Assembly (NCBI GenBank): GCA_028689585.1 | Contig: JAQVCW010000025.1 | Coordinates: 1 to 53,564 of the forward strand | Direction: 5' to 3' | From: Lachnospiraceae bacterium | Lineage (GTDB): Bacteria; Bacillota; Clostridia; Lachnospirales; Lachnospiraceae | DNA length: 53,564 nt | Shown here: positions 14,412 to 22,286 of the stretch, piece by piece | Layout of the letters: the number at the start of each line of letters is the position of its first letter | How positions within the stretch are numbered: the stretch's first letter is position 1 | The notes under the pieces: model-generated | What the model saw: only the letters and a program-made list of their open reading frames with translations | Databases searched by the model: none | Told to the model about the DNA's origin: nothing | Position numbers and translations under genes: made by a program

Positions 14412-16526
14412 TCACCGGCTTCTCCTCCCGGCTTCAGCATTACCTTTCTTCCTTCCCGGCTTATATACTTCTTTCATCCCAATTGTCGTATAGCAGATCA
14501 GCCTGTCAAATACCATAAACATGGACGGCAAAACCAGAATCACAACAATCATACTGATAATCGCACCTCTCGAAAGCAGAATAACTATGGATCTTATCAT
14601 ATCAATATTGGAATACATCGCCACTCCGATGGTAGCAGCAAACAGGCTGAGACCGCTGGTCACAATGGAGTGAATGGATGTTTTATGAGCAATGGAAACT
14701 GCTTCTTTCTTGCTCCTGCCTCCTCTTCTTTCAAGAATATACCGGCCTGTCATCAGGATTGCATAGTCTACCGTCGCGCCCAGTTGGATCGTGCCGATTA
14801 CAATCGGTGCAACAAATGGTTGATGCACACCTCCATAATAAGCAAATGCCATATTTACGAAAATTGCAAATTCAATTACCAGAACCAGAATAGCCGGAAG
14901 GGAAATTGACTTAAATACTACCATTACGATCACAAAAATAGCGATCACAGATACGGTATTTACTGTCACCAGATCCACACTGGTCACATCCTCCAGATCC
15001 TTCATCAGCGGTGCCTCCCCAATGACCATTGCCTTGTCATCGTAGGATTTTACGATCGTATTGATGGCGGCAATCTGTGCATTGGATTCATCCGTAGCAG
15101 AGGAATAATCAGAACAGATAAACATCATTTCATATTCATCCGAACGAAGCTGGGACGTCAGATCATCCGGCAGCATCTCCTCCGGGAAAGTGGAACCAAT
15201 AAAGGAATTAATTCCAAGTGCCCACTCCACACCGTCTACTTTCTTCACTTTTTCCAGAATTTCTGATTTACTCTTTGCATCCAGGTTACTATCGACCATG
15301 ATCATATGGATGTTGCTCATATGAAATTTTTCAGACAGTTCTTTGTTCGCCATAGAACTGTCCAGCGTGTCCGGAAGACCTTTGTCGATGTTGTAATACA
15401 GCTCCACACCATTATTGCCTTTCAGTGCCGGCAGAAAAACAATCAGGAAAACGAGAATCCATACCCGGTAATGCTTCACCACAAAATCGGATAATTTATC
15501 CATGTTTGGAAGCAGCGGGCGGTGTTTCGTTTTCTCAATTGCCTTTTCAAAAACCAGAATCAGCGCCGGAAGCAGTGTAACACAGCAGATTACACCGATC
15601 ACCACACCTTTGATCATGACAATCCCCAGATCTCTGCCCAGCGTAAAGGTCATAAAGATCAGCGCTGCAAACCCTGCAATGGTAGTCACCGAACTGCCGA
15701 TCACCGAAGTGAAGGTGGCTGCAATCGCCTCTGACATGGCTTCTTCCCGGCTGTCTTTTCTGGTCTTCGCCTCCTGATAGCTGTGCAGCAGGAAAATGGA
15801 ATAATCCATCGTCACACCCAACTGCAGAACCGCTACCAGTGCCTGGGTAATATAGGAAATCTGCCCGAAAAAGATATTCGTTCCCATATTATAGATGATC
15901 GCCGCGCCTATGCTGGCCAAGAACAAAAATGGCACCATAAAGGAATCGGTGGTCAGCAGCAGGATCAAAAGTGACAGCAGGGCCGCTATCACAACATAGA
16001 CCGGCATTTCCTTCATGGCCAGGTTCTTGATATCGGTGACAACACCGCTCATTCCGCTGATAAAACAGTTTTTATCCACGATGGAGCGCATATCTGAAAT
16101 TGCCTGCATGGTCTCATCCGATGAGGTGGTATTATCAAACAGGGCCACCATCATGGTAGCGTTATCCTGAAAAAAGATATTTTTCACGTCCTCCGGAAGA
16201 ATATCCACCGGGATATCCAGTCCTAAAGCATCATCGTACCACAGGACCTCCTTTACATGCTCCACGGATTCCAGCCTGGCCTCCAGCTTCGCCACATCCT
16301 TTTCTTCCATGCCTTCCACGATCACCATGGAAAAAGCGCCTATCCCGAACTGATCCACCATCTTATTCTGACCGTCCACCGTCTCCAGACTGTCAGGAAG
16401 ATAGCTTAATATGTCGTAATTCACCTTTGTCTTCACATATCCAATCATGGACGGTATCAATAGAATTACTGATATCAGTAAAATCAAATACTTATGCTTT
16501 GCAATTCCTTTACCAATTTTTTTCAT
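14412..16526 (-). CDS. MMPL/RND family transporter
   Basis: The 704-residue membrane protein has two repeats of the RND/MMPL fold. Each has one N-terminal helix (about 13-32 and 350-370), a large extracytoplasmic loop, and a bundle of five helices containing GVTMDYSIFLLHSY in repeat one and GATVDYAILMTGRY in repeat two. Those Asp-Tyr pairs occupy the proton-relay positions of MmpL proteins. The family exports lipids, peptides or drugs using proton motive force; the substrate here is unknown. Its basic C-terminal tail ends RKKGNAEAGRRSR. It has its own promoter and terminator, so it is monocistronic. Confidence 0.9.
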   Translation of the reverse strand: MKKIGKGIAKHKYLILLISVILLIPSMIGYVKTKVNYDILSYLPDSLETVDGQNKMVDQFGIGAFSMVIVEGMEEKDVAKLEARLESVEHVKEVLWYDDALGLDIPVDILPEDVKNIFFQDNATMMVALFDNTTSSDETMQAISDMRSIVDKNCFISGMSGVVTDIKNLAMKEMPVYVVIAALLSLLILLLTTDSFMVPFLFLASIGAAIIYNMGTNIFFGQISYITQALVAVLQLGVTMDYSIFLLHSYQEAKTRKDSREEAMSEAIAATFTSVIGSSVTTIAGFAALIFMTFTLGRDLGIVMIKGVVIGVICCVTLLPALILVFEKAIEKTKHRPLLPNMDKLSDFVVKHYRVWILVFLIVFLPALKGNNGVELYYNIDKGLPDTLDSSMANKELSEKFHMSNIHMIMVDSNLDAKSKSEILEKVKKVDGVEWALGINSFIGSTFPEEMLPDDLTSQLRSDEYEMMFICSDYSSATDESNAQIAAINTIVKSYDDKAMVIGEAPLMKDLEDVTSVDLVTVNTVSVIAIFVIVMVVFKSISLPAILVLVIEFAIFVNMAFAYYGGVHQPFVAPIVIGTIQLGATVDYAILMTGRYILERRGGRSKKEAVSIAHKTSIHSIVTSGLSLFAATIGVAMYSNIDMIRSIVILLSRGAIISMIVVILVLPSMFMVFDRLICYTTIGMKEVYKPGRKKGNAEAGRRSR

Positions 16527-16570
16527 CTTCTGTTTTCTCCTTCTGTCTCTTTCTATTTTATACGCGGTTT

Positions 16571-16598
16571 ATTATAGTCCGAAGAAGAAGTTTTTCAA
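16571..16598 (-). promoter_or_regulatory. Promoter of the MMPL gene
   Basis: On the minus strand TTGAAA (16593-16598) and TATAAT (16571-16576) are separated by 16 bp, about 45 bp upstream of the ATG, which has an AGAAGGAG ribosome binding site. Confidence 0.65.
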
Positions 16599-16707
16599 TA
16601 TATTTTATATTTTTTTAATTAATTTTTATATTTGTAACTCCAGCTCCCGGGCATACACCAGGATGGCTCCTGACTCCACGAACTGAGTTCCTGCCGGGCT
16701 TAAAACC

Positions 16708-17328
16708 TCATTTGTTCAGTTTGCTTTTCAGCGTGTCAAAATCACCTGCTATCTTTTCCCGGATTTCTTCGTACCTGGCCTTGCCTTTATCGGCTTTTTC
16801 CTGCCGGAGCGCTGCTCTGGCCTGCTTTTCCATTTCCTTTTGCGCTTTTTTAGCCGAGTCAAGCTCTGCCTGGATTTCAGCCGCATCATAACGGGTAATT
16901 GAGGCATTATATTTTACAAACTTGCTGTCTATTGCGATGTTGCCGCCCTCTTGGGCAAGGGCGAGAATCGCCACTGTTCCATCAGTCAGATTTGCAGAAA
17001 CCTTTTCCAGCATGGAGCCGTTTTTCGCTATATCACCCGAATCAGCAACAGCACCTGCCAGGCCGCCAATGCTTGCCCCCAGCAAAACGCCAAGCGGGCC
17101 TCCGAGAATGCCCACAAAGCTGCCCACCAGGCCGCCCGTCATAGTGTCATCCGAGGATTCAATCCCGGTGTCAAAAGATTCGCAAGTGGTAAGTTCGTTT
17201 CCTTCCTTCTTCACAAGAACTGCCTGCGATACAAGAAAACTCGTGCCGCACAAATCGCGTTTGAGTTCTGAAAAAGCCTGATAAGCCTCGCTTTCAACCG
17301 AGAATGTTGCCATAATAATATTTTCCAT
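16708..17328 (-). CDS. DUF1269-like protein with glycine-zipper segment
   Basis: The 206-residue protein begins with an alpha/beta domain (NIIMATFSVESEAYQAFSELKRD) typical of the DUF1269/general-stress-17M-like group. A glycine-rich hydrophobic hairpin, TGGLVGSFVGILGGPLGVLLGASIGGLAGAV, lies at about residues 63-95 and probably inserts in or associates with the membrane. A second alpha/beta stretch (GTVAILALAQEG) follows, then a long charged C-terminal helix. The biochemical function is not known. It is the last gene of a cluster with the TetR, HdeD-like and calcium-loop-like genes, and GAAAGGAAAATCATT precedes the ATG. Confidence 0.7.
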   Translation of the reverse strand: MENIIMATFSVESEAYQAFSELKRDLCGTSFLVSQAVLVKKEGNELTTCESFDTGIESSDDTMTGGLVGSFVGILGGPLGVLLGASIGGLAGAVADSGDIAKNGSMLEKVSANLTDGTVAILALAQEGGNIAIDSKFVKYNASITRYDAAEIQAELDSAKKAQKEMEKQARAALRQEKADKGKARYEEIREKIAGDFDTLKSKLNK

Positions 17329-17367
17329 AATGATTTTCCTTTCAGCATTTTTATTGTCGCGTTATGA

Positions 17368-17946
17368 TTACTGCCTTTTCCCACGCTTCAAAGTGGCCTC
17401 AATTTTAGTCTTGCGCTCGTTAAGCCGCTGTTTCATTGCTTCTGTGGCATCCGCTTTTCTTTCCACACGCTCCGCTTTTTTTGCTTCTTTCAGTCTTGCG
17501 CGATATGCCTTGTCTGCAGCCTTGGCTGCTTCTTCAAGTTCAGCAGATACGGCTGCCGCAACCGTTTCGGCCGCCACTTCTGTAAAAGCAGCCTCCATGA
17601 CTGCGGAAATAACGGTATTGGCAATCTCTGTGATGACTTCCTCAACCTCCGGCCCGTGAATGGCTTCATTGATAATGCCCTGCTGTAAATTACCGCACAA
17701 AATTGTATCGGGGATGTCGTTACCATCGGTATCCACAAACACAGTGTCATAATAGCCCTCGCCAATCGTATCAACGGCAATGGTATCTGCATTGCCATCG
17801 CCGGTCACATCAAGAATGGCAATGTCAGCCTTTCCGTCACCGGTGATGTCAAACAGGATTGTGTCCTTCTCTGTGGTCTTGACAAGTGACGATCTGAGGT
17901 CACGATCTTTGCGTACCGCTTTTTTGATTTCCTTCATAGAATACAT
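17368..17946 (-). CDS. Protein with tandem D-x-(T/D)-G-D-G calcium-loop-like repeats
   Basis: The 192-residue protein has no signal peptide. Residues about 30-80 hold four imperfect Asp/Gly repeats: DITGDGKADIAI, DVTGDGNADTIA, DTIGEGYYDTVF and DTDGNDIPDTIL. These resemble dockerin, EF-hand or FG-GAP type calcium loops. The rest is an Ala/Glu-rich helical region (about 95-150) and a strongly basic tail ending LKRGKRQ. I do not recognise a named family. The absence of secretion signals is odd, because calcium loops of this type are usually extracellular. AGGAGGAAAACTACA precedes the ATG. Confidence 0.65.
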   Translation of the reverse strand: MYSMKEIKKAVRKDRDLRSSLVKTTEKDTILFDITGDGKADIAILDVTGDGNADTIAVDTIGEGYYDTVFVDTDGNDIPDTILCGNLQQGIINEAIHGPEVEEVITEIANTVISAVMEAAFTEVAAETVAAAVSAELEEAAKAADKAYRARLKEAKKAERVERKADATEAMKQRLNERKTKIEATLKRGKRQ

Positions 17947-17968
17947 TGTAGTTTTCCTCCTGCTATAG

Positions 17969-18517
17969 TTATATTTGACTATCTTCTCGAATCCGAATTG
18001 TCAGTACCGCAACGAGCAGATTTTGAAGTCCATCTGCGATAAATGCAATTCCGATAAGGCGTATAACTGCGGCGGCACTTTCGTATGGCCTCAGAATCAG
18101 GGAAACGCCAATCAGCCCTGACAGAATTGCGCCGATAAGCAATAGCCACCATTTTTTGATTCCGAACTGTTTTGCCTCCACCGCCGTCTGTATTGTAAAG
18201 ACTGCATTCACGATTACATAAACGGCTGCGGCAAAAGCAAGCACTTTTGAGAACAGCCCTGGCGCAATAATCATAAACGCCCCCGGCAGCATTGTAATGA
18301 TACCCAACGCCAAATCATATTGGAATGCCAGTCGATACAGATCATTTGTGAAATATCCAAACAGCTTTACTGCACCGGACAGGAGAAGGATAATTCCAAT
18401 CATCCTGCATAGTATGCTAATGGATATTTCCGGACACAGAAGCATTACAAGTCCAATGAGCATGTTTGCAATGGACGCGAATATATAGCCTGCCTTTGCA
18501 GCACATACCAATTTCAA
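17969..18517 (-). CDS. HdeD/DUF308 family membrane protein
   Basis: The 182-residue protein shows six hydrophobic segments arranged as three helix pairs, with the PEISISILCRMIGIILLLSGAVKLFGYF pattern of DUF308 proteins. Another GxxLIxxG-like pair, IRLIGIAFIADGLQNLLVAV, lies near the C-terminus. HdeD in enterobacteria contributes to acid resistance; the role here is unknown. The open frame starts at a GTG (18526) inside the Shine-Dalgarno sequence, so the TTG at 18517, eight bases after GAGGAGG, is preferred. It is the first gene after the hairpin-containing promoter and is probably co-transcribed with the next two genes. Confidence 0.8.
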   Translation of the reverse strand: MKLVCAAKAGYIFASIANMLIGLVMLLCPEISISILCRMIGIILLLSGAVKLFGYFTNDLYRLAFQYDLALGIITMLPGAFMIIAPGLFSKVLAFAAAVYVIVNAVFTIQTAVEAKQFGIKKWWLLLIGAILSGLIGVSLILRPYESAAAVIRLIGIAFIADGLQNLLVAVLTIRIREDSQI

Positions 18518-18558
18518 CCTTTGCACCTCCTCGCTGTATTAACTTGACTAAAGTATAG

Positions 18559-18587
18559 TTTATAAAAGGGCAGAAAAATACGGTCAA
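18559..18587 (-). promoter_or_regulatory. Promoter of the HdeD-like operon, overlapping a dyad
   Basis: On the minus strand TTGACC (18582-18587) and TATAAA (18559-18564) are spaced by 17 bp. The -35 box lies inside the distal arm of the 19-bp inverted repeat at 18575-18639, so a protein bound there would occlude RNA polymerase. Confidence 0.55.
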
Positions 18588-18639
18588 ACGAAGTACCGTG
18601 TGGAAATCTGTAACACCTGGCTTCATTTGACCGTATTTT
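18575..18639. repeat. 19-bp inverted repeat between tetR and hdeD-like gene
   Basis: Arms 18575-18593 and 18621-18639 are complementary at 18 of 19 positions around a 27-bp loop, based on AAAATACGGTCAAA. On the minus strand the second arm is followed by TTTTTCTGCCCTTTT, so it can also terminate tetR transcription. It may serve as operator, terminator or both. Confidence 0.7.
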
Positions 18640-18643
18640 CTTT

Positions 18644-19213
18644 TTATTTCTTCTTTTTCAATTTAGCCGCATTCGCAAGGGCAAGTTCGGTCGTTCCCTT
18701 CATAATGGCTGCGGCTCTGTCAATCATTGCATTAGGATCGTCTTGCATGCCTCCGCGAAACCATCTGACAAGAAATCCGGCCAATGCAGACGCAAATAGG
18801 CTTGCAATGAGATTGAGGTCAGAATCCTCAATCTCCACATTTTCCAGCCTTGCCCGTATGAACTTTGGTATTGTCTGCATACCAATCTCATATGCGGTCT
18901 GTTCCAGCTTGGTATCATCAATGGAACGGTAAATATGTAATACCGCCGTTTTGTTTTTCAGCAGATCATTTGCAAGTACTTTCTGCGCCTCCGGCCACTC
19001 CATATCTGTGGGAAGGGTTTCTTTGATGCGCTCAAGGTCAGTTTTGAACAAGTCATCGATAAGCGCGTATATATCTTGATAATAGTAATAAAAGGTCTTT
19101 CGGTTAATGCCGCAGTCATCCACAATATCTTTTACTGTGATTTGGCCGAGTGGCCTGTCATTCAAAAGTTTCATGAAGGAGGCGCAGATTGCCTGCTTTG
19201 TGAACTTGGTCAT
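18644..19213 (-). CDS. TetR/AcrR family transcriptional regulator
   Basis: The 189-residue protein has an N-terminal TetR helix-turn-helix: helices FTKQAICASFMKLLND, then QITVKDIVDDCGINRKTFYYYYQDIYALIDDLF at about residues 20-52. The C-terminal ligand domain resembles the DhaS-type group, with an IASLFASALAGFLVRWFRGGM helix. It probably represses its own cluster (HdeD-like, calcium-loop-like and DUF1269-like genes) through a dyad in the downstream intergenic region. An in-frame extension to 19243 exists, but AAGGAGGAATCCGCC immediately before 19213 fixes this start. Confidence 0.88.
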   Translation of the reverse strand: MTKFTKQAICASFMKLLNDRPLGQITVKDIVDDCGINRKTFYYYYQDIYALIDDLFKTDLERIKETLPTDMEWPEAQKVLANDLLKNKTAVLHIYRSIDDTKLEQTAYEIGMQTIPKFIRARLENVEIEDSDLNLIASLFASALAGFLVRWFRGGMQDDPNAMIDRAAAIMKGTTELALANAAKLKKKK

Positions 19214-19248
19214 GGCGGATTCCTCCTTGGTCTGGTACTTCAAGGATT

Positions 19249-19277
19249 ATTATACCAAAAACTCCCCATTGCGGCAA
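19249..19277 (-). promoter_or_regulatory. Extended -10 promoter of tetR
   Basis: On the minus strand the -10 box TATAAT (19249-19254) is preceded by TGG, the extended -10 element. A -35-like TTGCCG (19272-19277) lies 17 bp upstream of it. The leader before tetR is short, about 30 nt. Confidence 0.65.
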
Positions 19278-19330
19278 TAAAATATCTTTTCAACAAATTA
19301 TCTTAGCAGATGCAAATAATTTCTTTCAAT

Positions 19331-19408
19331 TTATTTTTTATTTCGTTTCACAAAGATATAATGAGCGAAAATAATTAAAGCAGCGATACTCAAAATAGAT
19401 GCCAGCAT
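19331..19408 (-). CDS. 25-residue hydrophobic micro-protein
   Basis: A short frame encodes MLASILSIAALIIFAHYIFV plus a basic tail KRNKK and a TAA stop. It is a single membrane helix with a positive-inside C-terminus. A strong GAGGAGGGATAGAGA ribosome binding site sits eight bases from the ATG, which is much better than chance. It lies 96 bp after the ABC permease gene on the same strand, so it is probably the last gene of the GntR-ABC operon. It may modulate the transporter, as other small membrane proteins do, but no family was recognised. Confidence 0.6.
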   Translation of the reverse strand: MLASILSIAALIIFAHYIFVKRNKK

Positions 19409-19504
19409 TCTCTATCCCTCCTCTCTCCCAACCTCATCCCATTCTGAATTTTTCTTTCAAATGGGCTGATTGCCCGGTCACACGGCAGATTCTCGACACT
19501 GCTG

Positions 19505-20158
19505 TTAAAATTCTTTCTTATTCATAATGCCCACACTGATCTTCAGGGAAATAAGCAATACAAGCACCGTAATTCCTATGCCTGCCGCAGCAGCCATTCC
19601 CATCCCCATTGCCGGTAAACTGTTAAACACTGCTGCCAGATCAATATGGAATAATTCCGCAATCTTCACTGCAGCCAGGCCTGTCACAACCACCAGGCCA
19701 ACCGCTCCGATAATTGCAATTCTGCTTTTTTCTCCGCCAAACTTGAATTGAAAAGGAAGCATGATTGCTAGTAAAAATATCATGACCGGCACCATCAATA
19801 AAGCTGTCATCAAGGTTTCCTTTATCATCATTGAATTTTTCGTCATTTCGGCAATAATGGCAATCACGGTAGCGAACAGCCAGAAAATCCCGCCAATTAT
19901 AAGGCCAAATTCATATTTTTCCAGTGTATAGCTCTTTCTGGAAAACGGCAGAGAAAACAGAAATGCATTGCCATTATCAAATTCATCGTAGCTGATGGTG
20001 CTCAGTGTAAATAAGGAACCAAAGAAGGTCATATAACCAATGATAAATGACGAGTCTTCCATATATATGGGCATTCCGGCTGTGATTAAAGCAATAATCA
20101 CAAAAAAATTTTTTTGACTTTTCAGCAATTTAAAATCTTTGATCAATAATCCTTTCAT
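19505..20158 (-). CDS. ABC-2 type transporter permease
   Basis: The 217-residue protein has six hydrophobic segments and the N-terminal MKGLLIKDFKLLKSQKNFF amphipathic helix typical of ABC-2 permeases in YtrA-regulated operons. The short segment FSLPFSRKSYTLEKY between helices two and three matches the 'LPxsRkxyvxxKy' signature of that group. It would form the membrane channel with the adjacent ATPase. Its ATG overlaps the ATPase stop codon (ATGA). The substrate is unknown; relatives are implicated in cell-envelope stress or peptide-antibiotic response. Confidence 0.85.
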   Translation of the reverse strand: MKGLLIKDFKLLKSQKNFFVIIALITAGMPIYMEDSSFIIGYMTFFGSLFTLSTISYDEFDNGNAFLFSLPFSRKSYTLEKYEFGLIIGGIFWLFATVIAIIAEMTKNSMMIKETLMTALLMVPVMIFLLAIMLPFQFKFGGEKSRIAIIGAVGLVVVTGLAAVKIAELFHIDLAAVFNSLPAMGMGMAAAAGIGITVLVLLISLKISVGIMNKKEF

Positions 20159-21006
20159 AATCTGCCACCTCTAATCATCATTGTAATTACTTCATCGAGA
20201 TTACCTTTTTCAATTGCTATTTTAGGGTAATTGTCCATGTAGTACTGCTTCTGGTCGGTCAGACAGCTATATCCATAATTTTCCTTTTTGGAACGCAGAA
20301 TATATTGTCTGTCCAGGCCCTCGTACTGCTCTGCATCTACTTTCAGCAGTGCATAATCACTTAATAAAACATCCGTATCCTCGTGCAGAATGATTTTTCC
20401 CTCATGTATCATATAAATATCGTCGCACATGGTTTCCAGATCACTGGAAATGTGAGAGCTGATCAAAATAGAGCGTTCTTCATCCTTTTCCATAAATTCT
20501 CTTAACATTTCCAATAATTCATCCCTTGCAATAACGTCCAGACCTGCCGTCGGCTCATCCAGCAGCAGCAGCTTTGCATTGTGAGAAATCGCCACCAGCA
20601 CTTTTAGTTTTGCTTTCATTCCGGTGGAAAATTCTTTGATTTTCTTGCTGCGCGGGAGCTGGAACTTCTGTACCTGTTCCACAAAAAACGATTTGTCAAA
20701 GCTTTCATACAGGTTATCTAAGACAGGGATAACATCATTGACGGTCAGATATCCGCTGAAACCGGAATCCGACAGGACAACGCCCAGATCCTGCTTATCT
20801 CTGGCAGTAAATTTCCGGATATCCTTTCCAAATATGCTGATTGTTCCGCCATCCGTCGCAATCAATCCCAGAATAGCCTTAAATGTTGTACTTTTTCCGG
20901 CCCCATTCTGACCAATCAGCCCCGTTACACAGCCCTTCCTGATCTCCAGGGAACAGTCCAATGAAAAATCCTCATAATTTTTTCTCAAATTTTCAATTTT
21001 CAGCAT
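20155..21006 (-). CDS. ABC transporter ATP-binding protein (YtrB-type)
   Basis: The 283-residue ATPase has Walker A GQNGAGKST near residue 35, a Q-loop, the signature region EFSTGMKAKLKVLVAISHN, Walker B LLLLDEPTAGLD, and the H-loop ISSHISSDLE. The ABC signature reads FSTGM rather than LSGGQ, a common variant in this subgroup. The C-terminal 75 residues are the regulatory extension found in antibiotic-response ABC ATPases. The frame could begin at TTG 21012, but GGAGGG lies directly against that codon; ATG 21006 is better placed. It follows the GntR gene with a short overlap of coding spaces. Confidence 0.9.
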   Translation of the reverse strand: MLKIENLRKNYEDFSLDCSLEIRKGCVTGLIGQNGAGKSTTFKAILGLIATDGGTISIFGKDIRKFTARDKQDLGVVLSDSGFSGYLTVNDVIPVLDNLYESFDKSFFVEQVQKFQLPRSKKIKEFSTGMKAKLKVLVAISHNAKLLLLDEPTAGLDVIARDELLEMLREFMEKDEERSILISSHISSDLETMCDDIYMIHEGKIILHEDTDVLLSDYALLKVDAEQYEGLDRQYILRSKKENYGYSCLTDQKQYYMDNYPKIAIEKGNLDEVITMMIRGGRL

Positions 21007-21008
21007 GA

Positions 21009-21380
21009 TCAACCCTCCAAAATCAGTTCAAATAAGCTCCTGATATCTTCATCGCTTATTCCACATCGTCTGCCTTTTTGAATTGCCGTCTCCAAATCAG
21101 CTTCTACCTCTTTTTTCTGTTCCTCCAGCAAAAGCTCCGCATTCGCAGCCGCCACATAGGTTCCTTTTCCATGAACCGTCACCGTGAAGCCTTCACTTTC
21201 CAGACTGTCATAAGCTTTCTTGACCGTCAGGGCGCTGATCTTCAGATCTTTTGACAAAGTACGGACAGACGGCAGATTGTCGTTTTCTTTCAGTTCCCCA
21301 TTCCGTATCCGTAACTTTATCTGATCTACAATCTGCTCGTAAATGGGAACCATAAGTGAATTGTTTATAATTATCTTCAA
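21009..21380 (-). CDS. GntR family regulator, YtrA subfamily
   Basis: The 123-residue protein has the winged helix-turn-helix of GntR regulators (PIYEQIVDQIKLRIRNGELKENDNLPSVRTLSKDLKISALTVKKAYDSLESEG, residues about 12-65) and a short helical C-terminus, the size of the YtrA subfamily. YtrA proteins repress their own operon containing an ABC transporter, exactly the arrangement here. It starts at TTG after GGAGGGGAGAAC. A perfect 17-bp palindrome in its promoter is the probable operator. Confidence 0.92.
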   Translation of the reverse strand: MKIIINNSLMVPIYEQIVDQIKLRIRNGELKENDNLPSVRTLSKDLKISALTVKKAYDSLESEGFTVTVHGKGTYVAAANAELLLEEQKKEVEADLETAIQKGRRCGISDEDIRSLFELILEG

Positions 21381-21404
21381 GTTCTCCCCTCCTCCGTTTA
21401 TAAC

Positions 21405-21433
21405 AGTGTATAACAGTTCATAACTGTTGTCAA
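21405..21433 (-). promoter_or_regulatory. Promoter and operator of the GntR-ABC operon
   Basis: On the minus strand TTGACA (21428-21433) and TACACT (21405-21410) are 17 bp apart. Almost the whole spacer is the perfect palindrome AACAGTT-ATG-AACTGTT (21412-21428), overlapping the last base of the -35 box. A related TATAACAGTG element follows. A bound YtrA-like dimer would block RNA polymerase. Confidence 0.75.
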
Positions 21434-21481
21434 GTGTTATATGGTGTTTATTCCGAAAATCTGAGAATCAAATAAAACCAG

Positions 21482-21511
21482 CAGCGATCCGTTTCAAGTT
21501 TGGGATTGCTG
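21482..21511 (-). terminator. Probable terminator of the AAA-TOPRIM operon
   Basis: A 9-bp stem with one G-U-type mismatch (CAGCAATCC with GGATCGCTG) encloses a 12-nt loop about 65 bp after the TOPRIM stop codon. GGTTTTATTT follows on the minus strand. Confidence 0.5.
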
Positions 21512-21575
21512 CCGGCCTTTATTTTTCTTTCTGTTTTACAGGATGATTTTACAGGATGATGGAGTGAACTGATTA

Positions 21576-22286
21576 TCATAGCAAAGAATCAATGGGATTC
21601 TTATCAAAATATATATTCAAGTTTGTATGTCTCTCAAGTGAATGCTGTTCTTCTTTTATGTATCTCCATGACTGTGGGTACAACGCAGGCACACCATTCA
21701 CCACCTCCTTCTTGAGAAATTCAATAAATGTTCTGGGTGCATCCTTAAACGTAGCATAAAACTCATCTGCATATTCCTGTTTCAATTCTTCGGATAAATT
21801 CTGCTCATTATATAAAGCGTGATCCAGATTACATGACATAAAGTATTTATCGTAATTTATTCCCTTAATATCCTGTATACTTAAAAGATATTCCATTATT
21901 TCACGTTTTCTTTTATTTCTATCTACTACATTTTGCGGATATTTGCATTTGATCGACGTTAATGTATATTCAAATTTCGCATTCTCTCCTGTTTCAATAA
22001 ATTTATCAGAAATGAATGCACCATCCGTATCAAAAATTTGAACAATTTGTATCATATCACTTTTTTTTAATCTTTTATCGTCCATAAAAGCTTTTACGAT
22101 ATCATATATTTTGTTTTCAATATTTCGGACAGTCGTTATCTTGTCACTTGTAATATCTCCATCAGTGACTTCAAAATTAATTTCTTTATATCTATATATT
22201 TTTTTAAATATTCTTTTTAAGGCGGTTTTATCAGAAGCACCTTCAACTATAAACAACACGGTAGGTTTTGGATTAGGCATTGGCAT
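21576..22286 (-). CDS. TOPRIM-like protein, partner of AAA ATPase
   Basis: The 236-residue protein begins KPTVLFIVEGASDKTALKRIF, with the glutamate of a TOPRIM fold at the end of strand one. A DxD motif follows in VQIFDTDGAFI at about residues 84-94. Such metal-binding residues occur in OLD nucleases, PARIS AriB and RloB-like proteins, which nick DNA or cleave tRNA. The C-terminal half is helical with no recognised domain. It overlaps the AAA gene by 14 bases, implying a two-component system with ATPase sensor and TOPRIM effector. Base composition is clearly more AT-rich than flanking genes, suggesting transfer. Exact family unassigned. Confidence 0.7.
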   Translation of the reverse strand: MPMPNPKPTVLFIVEGASDKTALKRIFKKIYRYKEINFEVTDGDITSDKITTVRNIENKIYDIVKAFMDDKRLKKSDMIQIVQIFDTDGAFISDKFIETGENAKFEYTLTSIKCKYPQNVVDRNKRKREIMEYLLSIQDIKGINYDKYFMSCNLDHALYNEQNLSEELKQEYADEFYATFKDAPRTFIEFLKKEVVNGVPALYPQSWRYIKEEQHSLERHTNLNIYFDKNPIDSLL

